Positions 35,122 through 43,666 of a DNA stretch of 64,000 nucleotides are shown one piece after another. The stretch is taken from positions 1 to 64,000 of the forward strand of contig NZ_SSBK01000036.1 in NCBI RefSeq assembly GCF_004795035.1, read 5' to 3'. A program made the position numbers and the translations under genes. The DNA is from Streptomyces sp. A0958. GTDB taxonomy: Bacteria > Actinomycetota > Actinomycetes > Streptomycetales > Streptomycetaceae. Positions within the stretch are counted from its first letter, which is position 1. Every line of letters starts with the position of its first letter. Below the pieces are notes generated by a model that made no database searches, had not been told where the DNA came from, and worked only from the letters and a program-made list of their open reading frames with translations.

Positions 35122-36564
35122 TCAGTCGCTGATCTCGATCTTTCCGTTCGGTTCCGCGGTGGTCTCGGCGGCGGCCTCGGCCGCCACCGGCTTCGGGCCC
35201 GCTCCCTTGAGGTTCTTCAGCAGGGCGGCGAGGTCGACCCCGGTGGTGGAGCTGAGCAGTTCCATGCCCTGGGCGACGTTGTCCGTGACCGTGCGGGAGA
35301 GCTGGCTCGCCCCGTCCGTCGAGATGACCGTCATCTTGTCGATCGCGCTCATCGGCTCGGCCGCCTTGGCGACGACCTGCGGCAGCACCTCGACGAGCAT
35401 CTGCAGGACGGCCGCGTCGCCGTACTGCGCGAAGGCGTCGGCCTTCTTCTGCATGGCCTCGGCCTCGGCCGAACCGCGGGCGGCGATGGCGTCGGCCTCC
35501 GCCTCACCCTCGATGCGCACGGCCTCGGCGAGCGCGGAACGGTGCAGCTTCTCACCCTCACCGGTCAGCCGGGAGCGCTCGGCGTCCGCCTCGGCCTCCT
35601 TGACCTGGGCGATACGCCGGGCCTCGGCCTCCTGCTCGGCCTGGTACCGGGCGGCGTCGGCGGGCTTGCGGACCTTGGTGTCGAGCTCGCGGTCGGTCAG
35701 CGCGGCCTGGCGCTCGGCGACCTTCTCCTGCTCGCTGAGGACCTCCTGCTGACGGGCGGCCTCGGCGAGCGGACCGGCGGCGTTGGCCTTGGCGGCGGCC
35801 GCTTCCGTCTCGGCCTTGATCTCGGCCTGCTTCAGGTAGAAGGTCCGCTCGGCGATGGCGATCTCCTCGGCGGCCTTCAGCCGGGCCTGCTCCGAGGCGC
35901 GGCGGGCGATCGCCTCCGCGATGTCCGCCTCCTGCTTGGCGCGCGCGGCCTCGGGGCGGCCGAGGTCCTCCAGGTACGAGCCCTCGGTGGTGATGTCCTG
36001 GATCTGGAAGGCGTCCAGGATCAGGCCCTGACCGGACAGACTCGCCTCGGCCTCCTCCGCCACCTGGCCGGCGAACGCGGCGCGGTCGCGGATGATGTCC
36101 TCGACCGACATCCGGCCGACGATGGCGCGCAGCGCACCGGAGAGCACTTCCTGGGTGAAGCCGACGATGCCGTCCTGCTGGCGCAGGAAGCGCTGGGCGG
36201 CGGCCCGGATGGCGTCCTCGCTGCCGCCGACCTTGACGATCGCGACGCCTTCGAGGTTCGACTTGACGCCGCGCAGGGTGACGGCGCCGCGCACCGCGAC
36301 CGGGATGTGCCGGCTGGACAGGTCCAGGGTGAACTTCTGCTGGACGAACGGGACGACGAAGACACCGCCGCCGACGACGACCTTCTGGCCGCTGTTGTCG
36401 ATGCTGGCCCGGCCGGTCACCGGGTCGACGGACTTCTTGCCGCGGCGGCCGGTGATGATGAACGCCTGGCTGGGGCCGGCCACCTTGTAGCGGGTGATGA
36501 CGGCGAGGGCGAGCAGGACCAGGAGTACGACGACTCCGACGATGGCGATCATTACTGGACTCAT
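35122..36564 (-). CDS. Flotillin family protein
   Basis: The 480-residue protein has the standard flotillin form. It has a membrane anchor (about residues 5-24), an SPFH domain starting GPSQAFIITGRRGKKSVDP (about 30-200), a Glu/Ala coiled coil (about 205-400), and a C-terminal oligomerisation end (PQVVAKAAEPMSAIDKMTV). The length matches typical bacterial FloA/FloT-like proteins. It should build membrane microdomains together with the NfeD-like protein encoded just upstream. This is a second, independent flotillin locus in the window, unlike the 704-residue form at 26-28 kb. Confidence 0.95.
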   Translation of the reverse strand: MSPVMIAIVGVVVLLVLLALAVITRYKVAGPSQAFIITGRRGKKSVDPVTGRASIDNSGQKVVVGGGVFVVPFVQQKFTLDLSSRHIPVAVRGAVTLRGVKSNLEGVAIVKVGGSEDAIRAAAQRFLRQQDGIVGFTQEVLSGALRAIVGRMSVEDIIRDRAAFAGQVAEEAEASLSGQGLILDAFQIQDITTEGSYLEDLGRPEAARAKQEADIAEAIARRASEQARLKAAEEIAIAERTFYLKQAEIKAETEAAAAKANAAGPLAEAARQQEVLSEQEKVAERQAALTDRELDTKVRKPADAARYQAEQEAEARRIAQVKEAEADAERSRLTGEGEKLHRSALAEAVRIEGEAEADAIAARGSAEAEAMQKKADAFAQYGDAAVLQMLVEVLPQVVAKAAEPMSAIDKMTVISTDGASQLSRTVTDNVAQGMELLSSTTGVDLAALLKNLKGAGPKPVAAEAAAETTAEPNGKIEISD

Positions 36565-36637
36565 AGGGTGTTCCCCCTCTGCCTCCAGGTGGGGGCAGTT
36601 GTGTGGCGTGCGGTGATGGAGCGGCAGGCGTACCGGG

Positions 36638-37144
36638 TCAGCGTTCGACCGGACGGACCGAGACCGCGGTGCTGGAGAGGGCCGCCTCGACCCAGACCTC
36701 GGCGCCGCGCGCGACCGGCACCCGGCTCTTCGCCGACAGCTTCACGAGCTGTCCCCCGAGCCGCAGCAGGACCTCGCCGTACCCGTCGGCCGGAATGGCC
36801 GTGACCACCGAGCCGGAGGTGCCGACGAGATCCTCGTTGCGCGGGGTCGCGTCGGTCTGGTCCCGCATCAGGGCGCGGCTGAGCTTCCAGGTCAGCGCGG
36901 CGGCGACCAGCCCGGCCAGGACGCCCGCCACGGTGGCGGCGAGCGTGCCGGCGCCGGTCGTGCCGAGCACGATGGCGCCGCCGAAGCCGAGCATCGAGAG
37001 GAATCCGGCGATCACCGGAAGGGAGACCAGCCCGCCCAGACCCTCCAGCAGGCCCCCGAAGAGACCTTCGAGAATCCCGTCGAAGACGAGGGACAGTGCG
37101 AGCAGCACGACCCCCGCGATGCCGAGACCGAGAAACAAGTTCAT
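36638..37144 (-). CDS. NfeD-like membrane protein paired with flotillin
   Basis: The 168-residue protein has three to four membrane segments (about residues 2-20, 40-60 and 65-90, Gly-rich). A C-terminal OB-like domain follows (about 105-165, LVGTSGSVVTAIPADGYGEV). This is the short NfeD form that accompanies flotillins. The stop is 73 bases before the flotillin ATG, on the same strand, so they form one operon. The ATG at 37144 starts directly in the first hydrophobic segment. Confidence 0.88.
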   Translation of the reverse strand: MNLFLGLGIAGVVLLALSLVFDGILEGLFGGLLEGLGGLVSLPVIAGFLSMLGFGGAIVLGTTGAGTLAATVAGVLAGLVAAALTWKLSRALMRDQTDATPRNEDLVGTSGSVVTAIPADGYGEVLLRLGGQLVKLSAKSRVPVARGAEVWVEAALSSTAVSVRPVER

Positions 37145-37252
37145 GTGATCGTCACCCCTCCCGGCTCCGGCATCCCCCGAACATTTCTGTCGAACTGGCT
37201 GGATGGTCCCATACGCGCCCCCCGGTGCACACTGCCGGAACCCGGCAATCTT

Positions 37253-37738
37253 CTACCTGGCCTTGATGCCGGACAAGTGGTCGGCCAGGGTGTCCGTCGA
37301 CTGGAACGTCGCCCCCAGCAGTGCCACGTGCTTCCACCGCAGCACCCCGTCCGCGTCGATCAGGAAGACGGCACGCCGCACCCCGATCCCGGGCGCCGCG
37401 ACGCCGAAGGCCCGGGCGGTCTCCCGGCCCGGGTCCGCCAGCAGCGGCATGCGCAGCCCATGGGCGCGGGCGAACGACTCGTGGCTGTCCACACCCTGTG
37501 GACTGATCCCCCATACCTCGGCGTCCAGCGCGTCGAAGGTCTCCAGGCCCGAGGAGTACGAGCACAGCTGCTTGGTGCACACGGCCGTGTTGTCGCCCGG
37601 GTAGAAGGCGAGCACCAGGGCCCGGCCGCGCGCGTCGGCGAGTGTGTAGTCGCGCCGCTCGAAGGCGTCTCCGTCGAGCACGCCTCCCGCGAGGGTGAAC
37701 TCCGGTACGCGCGAACCGGGTCTCGGTGACGATCCCAT
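37253..37738 (-). CDS. Peroxiredoxin (AhpC/TSA, Bcp-like)
   Basis: The 161-residue thioredoxin-fold protein reduces peroxides. The peroxidatic cysteine lies in FYPGDNTAVCTKQLC, with the second cysteine five residues on, as in the Bcp/PrxQ class. The start at 37738 (MGSSPRPGSRVPEF) is preferred because the region upstream codes for a Pro/Arg-rich run without similarity. It lies between the NfeD-like gene and the MFS gene, all on the minus strand, but the gaps of about 80-110 bases allow its own promoter. Confidence 0.92.
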   Translation of the reverse strand: MGSSPRPGSRVPEFTLAGGVLDGDAFERRDYTLADARGRALVLAFYPGDNTAVCTKQLCSYSSGLETFDALDAEVWGISPQGVDSHESFARAHGLRMPLLADPGRETARAFGVAAPGIGVRRAVFLIDADGVLRWKHVALLGATFQSTDTLADHLSGIKAR

Positions 37739-37817
37739 GGCGTGGCCCTTCGGTTTCCGGCGCCCCGGCGGTACCGGCGCCCGTGTCCGTACAGCATGCC
37801 TCCGACAGGGGGGACGG

Positions 37818-39158
37818 TCAGCCACCCGGTGACGGTTCCGGCTCCGTCAGGAACAGTCCGAGCACCAGGGCGAGTACGGGGACGGCGCACAGGATGGTGA
37901 ACACGCCCTGCGGCCCGTACGCCTCGGCCGCCGCGCCGAGCGCCGGGGCGATCAGGCCGCCGATGCTGACGGCGAGGCCGAGCGTGACACCGGCCGCCGT
38001 GCCGGGGCGCCCCGGCAGGTAGTCCTGGCCGAGCTTGACCAGGACGGCGAACGGGATGTTCAGCGCGAGGCCCGCCAGGACCGCGAAGAGCAGCGGCAGC
38101 AGGGTGCCGGGGGTCAGCCGCAGGGCGATCAGGGCCGGTACGGCGGCGAGGCCGCCCAGCTGGACCGTACGGACCATGCCGACGCGGTCGGCGATCCGGC
38201 CGCCGAGCAGGGTGCCGGCCACCCCGCCGACGAGGAAGCAGGCGAGCGCCACGCCCGCGATGCCCCGGCCGGAGTGCAGATGGCGAATCCAGAACAGCTC
38301 GATGAAGGTGATGGCGCCGAAGAACGCCACCGAGCGCACCACCTCGATGCCGGTGAGGAAGAGGAACGGCCGCCACCGGTCCCGCCCCGCCCGTGCGGCC
38401 TTGCGGGTGTGGCCCGCCGCCGGTCGGTGCCTGAGCAGGACGAACGCCATCAGGACCGCGGGCGGAATGAAGAGGGCCGTCGCGCCCACCCCCATCGCGA
38501 CCAGCGCCGGGGTCGCGAGCACCGGGGCCAGGAAGAAGCCGACGCTGCCGCCCGCCGCGAAGACGCTCATCGCGGACGCGCTGTCCCCGGCGGCCTCCCG
38601 GGCCGCCTTGCCCGCCGCCGGGTGGAACATCGCGACGCCGAGCCCGGACAGCAGGATCAGCAGCCACACGGCGGCGTACGGCTGGACCAGACCGGACAGG
38701 CCGAGTCCGATACCGGCGACGGCGAGCCCGGCGGGGGCCAGCCGGGGCAGCCGGTAGCGGTCCACCGCGAGGCCGATGAACGGCTGCGGCACCGAACTGC
38801 CGAGGGCCGCCGCGAGGGTGAGCCCGGAGGCGGCGACATAGCTGTAGCCCCGGTCCAGCACGAAGTACGGGACACAGGCGGGCACCAGGCCCTGGTAGAG
38901 GTCGTCCACGGCGTGCGCGGCACCCCACATCCGCATCCGGCGCCAGGCGGAGGGGCCTGCGGCGGGCGGGGAGGCGGACGGGCTCCCGGCGGACGGCGTC
39001 TCGGTGGCCGGGCTCTCGGTGGCCGGGCTCCCGGCGGACGGCGTCTCGGTGGATGGGGTGTCGGTGGCCGGGCTCCCGGCGGACGGCGTCTCGGTGGATG
39101 GGGTGTCAGCGGACGGGGTGTCGGCGGGCGGGGTCGGCCGGGCGGCTGGACCGGTCAT
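37818..39158 (-). CDS. MFS transporter with repetitive N-terminus
   Basis: The 446-residue protein has about 12 membrane segments from residue 65 onward, resembling the fosmidomycin-resistance-like branch of MFS exporters. The first 60 residues are Thr-Pro-Ser-Ala repeats, unusual for this family, and come from a 45-bp DNA repeat. AAGGAG lies eight bases before the ATG at 39158, so the repeats are translated. It is divergent from an AraC-type regulator gene across 77 bases, the usual layout for a regulated exporter. Confidence 0.9.
   Translation of the reverse strand: MTGPAARPTPPADTPSADTPSTETPSAGSPATDTPSTETPSAGSPATESPATETPSAGSPSASPPAAGPSAWRRMRMWGAAHAVDDLYQGLVPACVPYFVLDRGYSYVAASGLTLAAALGSSVPQPFIGLAVDRYRLPRLAPAGLAVAGIGLGLSGLVQPYAAVWLLILLSGLGVAMFHPAAGKAAREAAGDSASAMSVFAAGGSVGFFLAPVLATPALVAMGVGATALFIPPAVLMAFVLLRHRPAAGHTRKAARAGRDRWRPFLFLTGIEVVRSVAFFGAITFIELFWIRHLHSGRGIAGVALACFLVGGVAGTLLGGRIADRVGMVRTVQLGGLAAVPALIALRLTPGTLLPLLFAVLAGLALNIPFAVLVKLGQDYLPGRPGTAAGVTLGLAVSIGGLIAPALGAAAEAYGPQGVFTILCAVPVLALVLGLFLTEPEPSPGG
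38983..39117. repeat. Three 45-bp repeats in the MFS gene
   Basis: Units start at 38983, 39028 and 39073, each beginning CTCCCGGCGGACGGCGTCTC, and each codes for 15 residues of Thr/Pro/Ser/Ala. Confidence 0.88.
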
Positions 39159-39219
39159 GAGGGCGGCTCCTTGCTGAGGTCCCTTCGAGGATTCCGGCCG
39201 CGCCCGGCAGCGGGCTAGC

Positions 39220-39225
39220 GATAAT
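39220..39225 (+). promoter_or_regulatory. Candidate -10 box giving a leaderless message
   Basis: GATAAT lies ten bases before the ATG of the AraC-type gene, so transcription would start at or next to the start codon. No ribosome site is present and no clear -35 is seen. Confidence 0.4.
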
Positions 39226-39235
39226 CTGCCGACTT

Positions 39236-39997
39236 ATGTCGCCAACCTGCCGCACCCTGCACGGCCCGGCCCGGGTGCCGCTCGCGCACCAGGAGCGCAT
39301 CGAGAGCCACCACCACCTGGAGCACCAGCTCGTCTGCCCCTCGCGCGGGGTCCTCGAGGTGGCCACCCCGCTCGGGGTGTGGGCCGTACCGCCGCACCGG
39401 GCGGCGTGGATTCCGGCCGGTGTGGTCCACGCCCACCTGGCGTACGGGCCGACCGAGCTGCGGGCGCTGAGCTTCGCGCCGGCGGACAACCCGCTCCGGC
39501 TCGACCGGCCGACCGTCCTGGCCGTCACCCCGCTGCTGAGGGAGGTGGTGGCCTGCCTGACCGACGACACGGAGCTGATCGGCGACCAGCGCCAGCGGCG
39601 GAACCTGGAGCGGGTCGCGCTCGACCAGCTGCGCCGGGTCGAACCGCTCGGCGTCTGCCTGCCCTCCCCGTCCGACGCCCGGCTGCGGGACATCGCCCGC
39701 ATCCTTCAGGAGGACCCGGCGGACGGGCGGACCCTGACCGAGCTCGGAGCGGCCGTCGGCGCTTCGGCGCGCACCCTGAGCCGGCTGTTCCGCGCCGAGA
39801 CCGGGATGTCGTTCCCGCAGTGGCGCACCCAGCTCCGGCTGCACCACGCGCTGACCCTGCTGGCGTCCGGCGGCTCGGTCACCGCGGTGGCCGCCGCCTG
39901 CGGCTACGGCGGGCCGAGCGCGTTCATCCAGTCGTTCCGGCACGCCTTCGGCACCACCCCGGGGTCCTACGCGGCGGGCGGCACGGGCGGGGCGTAG
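39236..39997 (+). CDS. AraC-family regulator with cupin sensor
   Basis: The 253-residue protein has an N-terminal cupin-like ligand domain (about residues 15-130, HHHLEHQLVCPSRGVLEV). A C-terminal AraC double helix-turn-helix follows (about 155-250, LTELGAAVGASARTLSRLFR and VAAACGYGGPSAFIQSFRHA). It is divergent from the MFS exporter gene and is its likely regulator. The ATG at 39236 has no ribosome site but sits just after a -10-like hexamer, so translation may be leaderless. Confidence 0.92.
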   Translation: MSPTCRTLHGPARVPLAHQERIESHHHLEHQLVCPSRGVLEVATPLGVWAVPPHRAAWIPAGVVHAHLAYGPTELRALSFAPADNPLRLDRPTVLAVTPLLREVVACLTDDTELIGDQRQRRNLERVALDQLRRVEPLGVCLPSPSDARLRDIARILQEDPADGRTLTELGAAVGASARTLSRLFRAETGMSFPQWRTQLRLHHALTLLASGGSVTAVAAACGYGGPSAFIQSFRHAFGTTPGSYAAGGTGGA

Positions 39998-40331
39998 GAC
40001 CCGAGGAGCATGTCGGCGTCGCGGTCGTCTCCACGGTGGCGGCGGCCGGGATCGAGGGCGCCCCCGGGGGCGCCCGGCGGATTCGCCGAGGGCGCGCCCG
40101 GGACGTCCGGCGGATTCGCGGACGCGTTCCCGGTGTGCGAGGTGGCGGCGGCCGGGTGCGTCGTGCTCTCCGCGGTGCCGGCGCCCCGGGGGAGGCCGGA
40201 GACCGCGGGGGAGATGCCGCCGCACTGGGCGACACCGGTCGGCGGTGCTGCGGATGCGGGAGCGGGCCGGGCGTCCGAGGATGAAGGGCCGGGCAGTGTG
40301 GCGGCCCGTGCCCTGCCCCAGGAGGTTTGCC
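39998..40331. other. Non-coding stretch between AraC and phosphatase genes
   Basis: No supported gene is seen in these 334 bases. They contain two copies of GGCGGATTCGC (about 40076 and 40109) in a GC-rich context and presumably the promoter of the downstream phosphatase gene. Confidence 0.5.
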
Positions 40332-42026
40332 TTGCCGGTGCACGCCGACCATCCGCCGTCGATCGATGTCGCGGCGCTCGCCGCCGTGCTCGACGGCACG
40401 ACGGCGGGCGTGGCCGTGTTCGACACCGAGCTGCGCTACCTGTACGTGAACCCGGCGCTCGTACGCCACAACGGCCTCGCGCCCGCCGCCCACCTGGGCC
40501 GCCGCCCCAGCGAGGTCATGCCCGACATCGACGCCCGCGAGGACCTGATGCGCGCCGTGCTCGCCGACGGCCGGGCGCGCGAGATCACCTCCAGCGGCCG
40601 GCTCCCCGCAGCCTCCGGCACCGCCCGCTGCTACTGGCACGGGGCCTACCACCGCCTGGAGGAGGCCGGCCGGGTCGTCGGCGTCGTCGGGATCGTGCTG
40701 GAGGTCGTGGCATCCGACGACGAACAGCGCCGGCTCGCCCAGGCCCAGCGCCACCTGAGCCTCCTGGACAGCGCCAACACCCGCATCGGCACCACCCTCG
40801 ACATGGACACCACCTGCGCCGAGCTGGCCGACCTCGTCGTCCCCGGGCTCGCCGACGTCGCCATCGTGGAGGTCTTCCCGAGGGACGTCGCCCCACCGGT
40901 CCGCCCGGCACCGCCCGGTGTCATCCGGCTGCGGCGCGCGGCGATGTCGGTGGTACGGGGGCTGAGCCCGTGCGCCGCCCGGTTCGGCGTGGCCGGCGAC
41001 TACGTCGACCACCGGGAGGACGCCGTCGTACCGCGCTGCCTGGCCACCGACCAGCCCATCGTCGAGAACCTCACCGACGACGAGCAGCTGAACCGCTCCG
41101 CCCCCAGCCCCGAGTGGGCCGAGGCCTACCGGGACCTCGGCCTGCACTCGTCGGTCGTCGTGCCCGTCTCGGTGCGCGGCGCCCCGATCGGCGTCCTCGG
41201 CCTGATGAGGGCCGGCGGCTCACCCGTCTTCTCGGACGACGACGTGGTGGTGGCCAGGGAGCTCGCCGGGCGGGCCGCCGTCCACCTCGACCACGCGCGC
41301 CGCTTCACCCACGAGCACACCATCGCCCTGGAGCTGCAGCGCTCCCTGCTCTCCGAGCCCCGGCCGCCCCACCCGCACATCGAGGTCGCCACCCGCTATC
41401 TGCCGGCCGACCGCAGCGTGCTGGTGGGCGGCGACTGGTTCGACGTCATCCCGCTGCCCGACGGGCGGCACCTCAAGGCGATGGGGGACGTCATGGGACA
41501 CGGCGTCGAGGCGGCCGTCGCGATGAGCCACTACCGCTCGCTGCTGCGGTTGCTGGCCGACGAGGAGCTGCCCCCGCACCGCATCCTCCAGCAGCTGGAC
41601 CGGATGGTGGAGCGGTCCGGGATCGACCGGGCCGCGACCTGCCTGCTCGCCGTGGTGGACCGGTCCGGCGGGATGTGCGAGGTGGCGAGCGCCGGCCATC
41701 TGCCGCCGGTGTTCATCGACCCGGGCCCGGCCGGCACCCGGATCTGCGAGGTACCGGCGGGCCCGCCGCTCGGCACCGGGTTCGGCGGCTACCGGTCGAC
41801 CAGGATGGAGTGCGGGCCCGGGACGGTGCTGTTCATGTACACCGACGGCCTGGTGGAGCGGCGCGACGAGGACATCGACGCGTGCGTCGCCCGGCTCAAG
41901 GAGCTGACCCTGCCGGAGAACGGCGACCTGGAGACGCTGTTGGACCGGGTGCTCGAACGCTTCGGGCCGGGCGCCGAGGACGACATCGCGGTGCTGGCCT
42001 CCCGGACCCGCGTGGACACCGCCTAG
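40332..42026 (+). CDS. PAS-GAF-SpoIIE serine phosphatase
   Basis: The 564-residue protein has a PAS domain (about residues 15-130), a GAF domain (about 150-330) and a SpoIIE PP2C domain (about 345-560) with GGDWFDVIPLPDG, GDVMGHG and a final EDDIAVLASR. It should dephosphorylate an anti-sigma factor antagonist in response to a sensed signal. The TTG at 40332 is six bases after GGAGG; the GTG at 40338 is an alternative only two codons on. Unlike the phosphatase at 2.4-4.5 kb it has no C-terminal ATPase domain. Confidence 0.9.
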   Translation: MPVHADHPPSIDVAALAAVLDGTTAGVAVFDTELRYLYVNPALVRHNGLAPAAHLGRRPSEVMPDIDAREDLMRAVLADGRAREITSSGRLPAASGTARCYWHGAYHRLEEAGRVVGVVGIVLEVVASDDEQRRLAQAQRHLSLLDSANTRIGTTLDMDTTCAELADLVVPGLADVAIVEVFPRDVAPPVRPAPPGVIRLRRAAMSVVRGLSPCAARFGVAGDYVDHREDAVVPRCLATDQPIVENLTDDEQLNRSAPSPEWAEAYRDLGLHSSVVVPVSVRGAPIGVLGLMRAGGSPVFSDDDVVVARELAGRAAVHLDHARRFTHEHTIALELQRSLLSEPRPPHPHIEVATRYLPADRSVLVGGDWFDVIPLPDGRHLKAMGDVMGHGVEAAVAMSHYRSLLRLLADEELPPHRILQQLDRMVERSGIDRAATCLLAVVDRSGGMCEVASAGHLPPVFIDPGPAGTRICEVPAGPPLGTGFGGYRSTRMECGPGTVLFMYTDGLVERRDEDIDACVARLKELTLPENGDLETLLDRVLERFGPGAEDDIAVLASRTRVDTA

Positions 42027-42042
42027 CGCGCCGGCCCGCTCG

Positions 42043-42891
42043 TCACCCCAGTTCGAGGCTGGTGATGCCGAAGAGGCCGGTGAGGTCGATGTCCGGGACC
42101 GGGCCCGTGTACATGCGGGCCGTCTCGAACGACGGGGTCAGCCCGAGGCGTTCGGCGAGCCGTACCGCCGCCGGGTTGGCGTCGGGCACGTCCACGGCGA
42201 CCGGGGTCGCCGGCTCGGTGGCCGCGAGCGCGCTCACCAGCGCCTCCGCGATCTCCGGCGTGGCCGCGTACAGCGGTCCGACGCGCGAGGACGTACGGCC
42301 GGCGCGCAGCACGCCGAGCCCCCGCACCTCGCCCTCGCACAGCGCGGCGAACGCGGTGCGTCCCGGGGTGGTGGTCCAGGCGGCCAGGAAGCCGTCGCGC
42401 TCCGCCGGGAAGAAGCGGCGGTCGTAGGCGGACACCAGGCCGAACGGCAGCGACCGTACGTCCACGAGCGTGACGCCCGGCGGCGGCGCCACGCCCAGCG
42501 GTGCCAGGCCCTCGTGGCGCAGGTTCGTCCAGGCCGGACGGAAGCCGGACTTCCGGTAGTTGGGCTGCTGCTCCACCACCCCGTCGAGCCCCGTGTTGCG
42601 CCCGGCGAGCCGGGCCGTCCCGGCGGCCCACAGCCGGCTCCCGTATCCCCGGCCGCGCAGCTGCGGGCGGGTCAGGTAGAAGCCGAGGAAGCCGAAGTCG
42701 GAGCCGTAGCGGACCACGGAGACGCAGGAGACGGGCGTGGAGTCGAGCCTGCCGATCAGGAAGCCGCACGGGTCGGCGGCGAAGAACGCCTGGCCGTCGG
42801 TCAGGCCCGGGTTCCAGTTCGCGGCGTGGGCCCAGTCCGCCATCATCCGGATGTCGTCCGCGCTCGCTGTGGTGATCTCGAAGTTCGGCAC
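42043..42891 (-). CDS. GNAT family N-acetyltransferase, two-domain form
   Basis: The 282-residue protein has an N-terminal GNAT domain with the acetyl-CoA loop RPQLRGRGYGSRL near residue 80. A second GNAT-like domain at the C-terminus (about 150-280) ends in LAERLGLTPSFETARMYTG, as in YitH-type acetyltransferases. The substrate is unknown. The GTG at 42891 is picked because the sequence then begins PNFEITTASADDI, in register with the family; upstream residues derive from the tandem repeat next to it. Confidence 0.87.
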   Translation of the reverse strand: MPNFEITTASADDIRMMADWAHAANWNPGLTDGQAFFAADPCGFLIGRLDSTPVSCVSVVRYGSDFGFLGFYLTRPQLRGRGYGSRLWAAGTARLAGRNTGLDGVVEQQPNYRKSGFRPAWTNLRHEGLAPLGVAPPPGVTLVDVRSLPFGLVSAYDRRFFPAERDGFLAAWTTTPGRTAFAALCEGEVRGLGVLRAGRTSSRVGPLYAATPEIAEALVSALAATEPATPVAVDVPDANPAAVRLAERLGLTPSFETARMYTGPVPDIDLTGLFGITSLELG

Positions 42892-42905
42892 GCACCCACG
42901 ATGGA

Positions 42906-43075
42906 CCGCTCGCCCGGTCCGTTCAACGACACGCCCGGCCCCGCTCACACGAACAGGAACGCGGCTCGACCGGTCCGTTCAACGACACGCCCGGCCCCGC
43001 TCACACGAACAGGAACGCGGCTCGACCGGTCCGTTCAACGACGCCCGGCCCCGCTCACACGAACAGGAACGCGCA
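42906..43075. repeat. Triple 56-bp tandem duplication
   Basis: The unit with GGTCCGTTCAACGAC recurs at 42916, 42972 and 43028. It also carries TCACACGAACAGGAACGCG, which is the stop codon and last codons of the PAP2-like gene, at 42945, 43001 and 43055. The third copy lacks two bases. The two extra copies lie outside the gene. Confidence 0.93.
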
Positions 43076-43666
43076 CGCCGTGGTCGCTCCGAGCGCCGTC
43101 CCGGCCGTCACCTGGCCGACCGTGTGGTAGCCGAGCGCCACCCGCGACCAGGCCACGGCGGCCGTCATCGCGTACCCGAACAGCCACCACGGCGAGTGGA
43201 CGGCGGCGAGCAGGGCGACCACGGCCGAGGCCACGGAGGCGTCCACCGAGATCTTCCAGACCGTGTTGACCGCCAGCAGCACGACCGTCATCGCCCACAG
43301 CGCGAGCATCGCGGCCAGGATGCCGGTGGGTGCCCCGCCCAGCACCATGACCGCCGAACCGACGCCGATGGAACCGAGGATGACGAAGAAGATCGGCGCC
43401 CGCTTGGTCCGGTCGACCACATGGCGGTCGCCCCAGGTGCCGCGCCCGCGCTCCCACTCGATGTACCCGGCCGGCACGATCCCCGCGCACAGCGCGCCCA
43501 GGAGCCCCCAGAGCAGACCGGTCCAGTGCCCGGCCGCCGCGAGGCCGATGGAGACCATGCCGACCAGCAGCAGGTTGCGCGGCTGGAGTACGTCGGTCAC
43601 CGTGCGCGCGACGCGGTGGTCGGGTGCGGCGTCCGAGGCGGGGCCCGTGGTGTCGGTGGTGGTCAT
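43055..43666 (-). CDS. PAP2-like membrane protein with altered active site
   Basis: The 203-residue protein has five to six membrane segments and a recognisable PAP2/phosphatidic-acid-phosphatase layout. However, the central motif reads KISVDASVA where a His is expected in the PSGH position, and the last motif is SRVALGYHTVGQ with Gln instead of Asp. It may be catalytically changed or inactive. Its ATG overlaps the stop of the upstream membrane protein gene by four bases, so it is the last gene of an operon with the XRE and metallopeptidase genes. Confidence 0.82.
   Translation of the reverse strand: MTTTDTTGPASDAAPDHRVARTVTDVLQPRNLLLVGMVSIGLAAAGHWTGLLWGLLGALCAGIVPAGYIEWERGRGTWGDRHVVDRTKRAPIFFVILGSIGVGSAVMVLGGAPTGILAAMLALWAMTVVLLAVNTVWKISVDASVASAVVALLAAVHSPWWLFGYAMTAAVAWSRVALGYHTVGQVTAGTALGATTACAFLFV

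Noticed and set aside
42906..43075. CRISPR-like array
   Set aside because: The units are directly joined with no spacers, and no cas genes are near. It is a tandem duplication.
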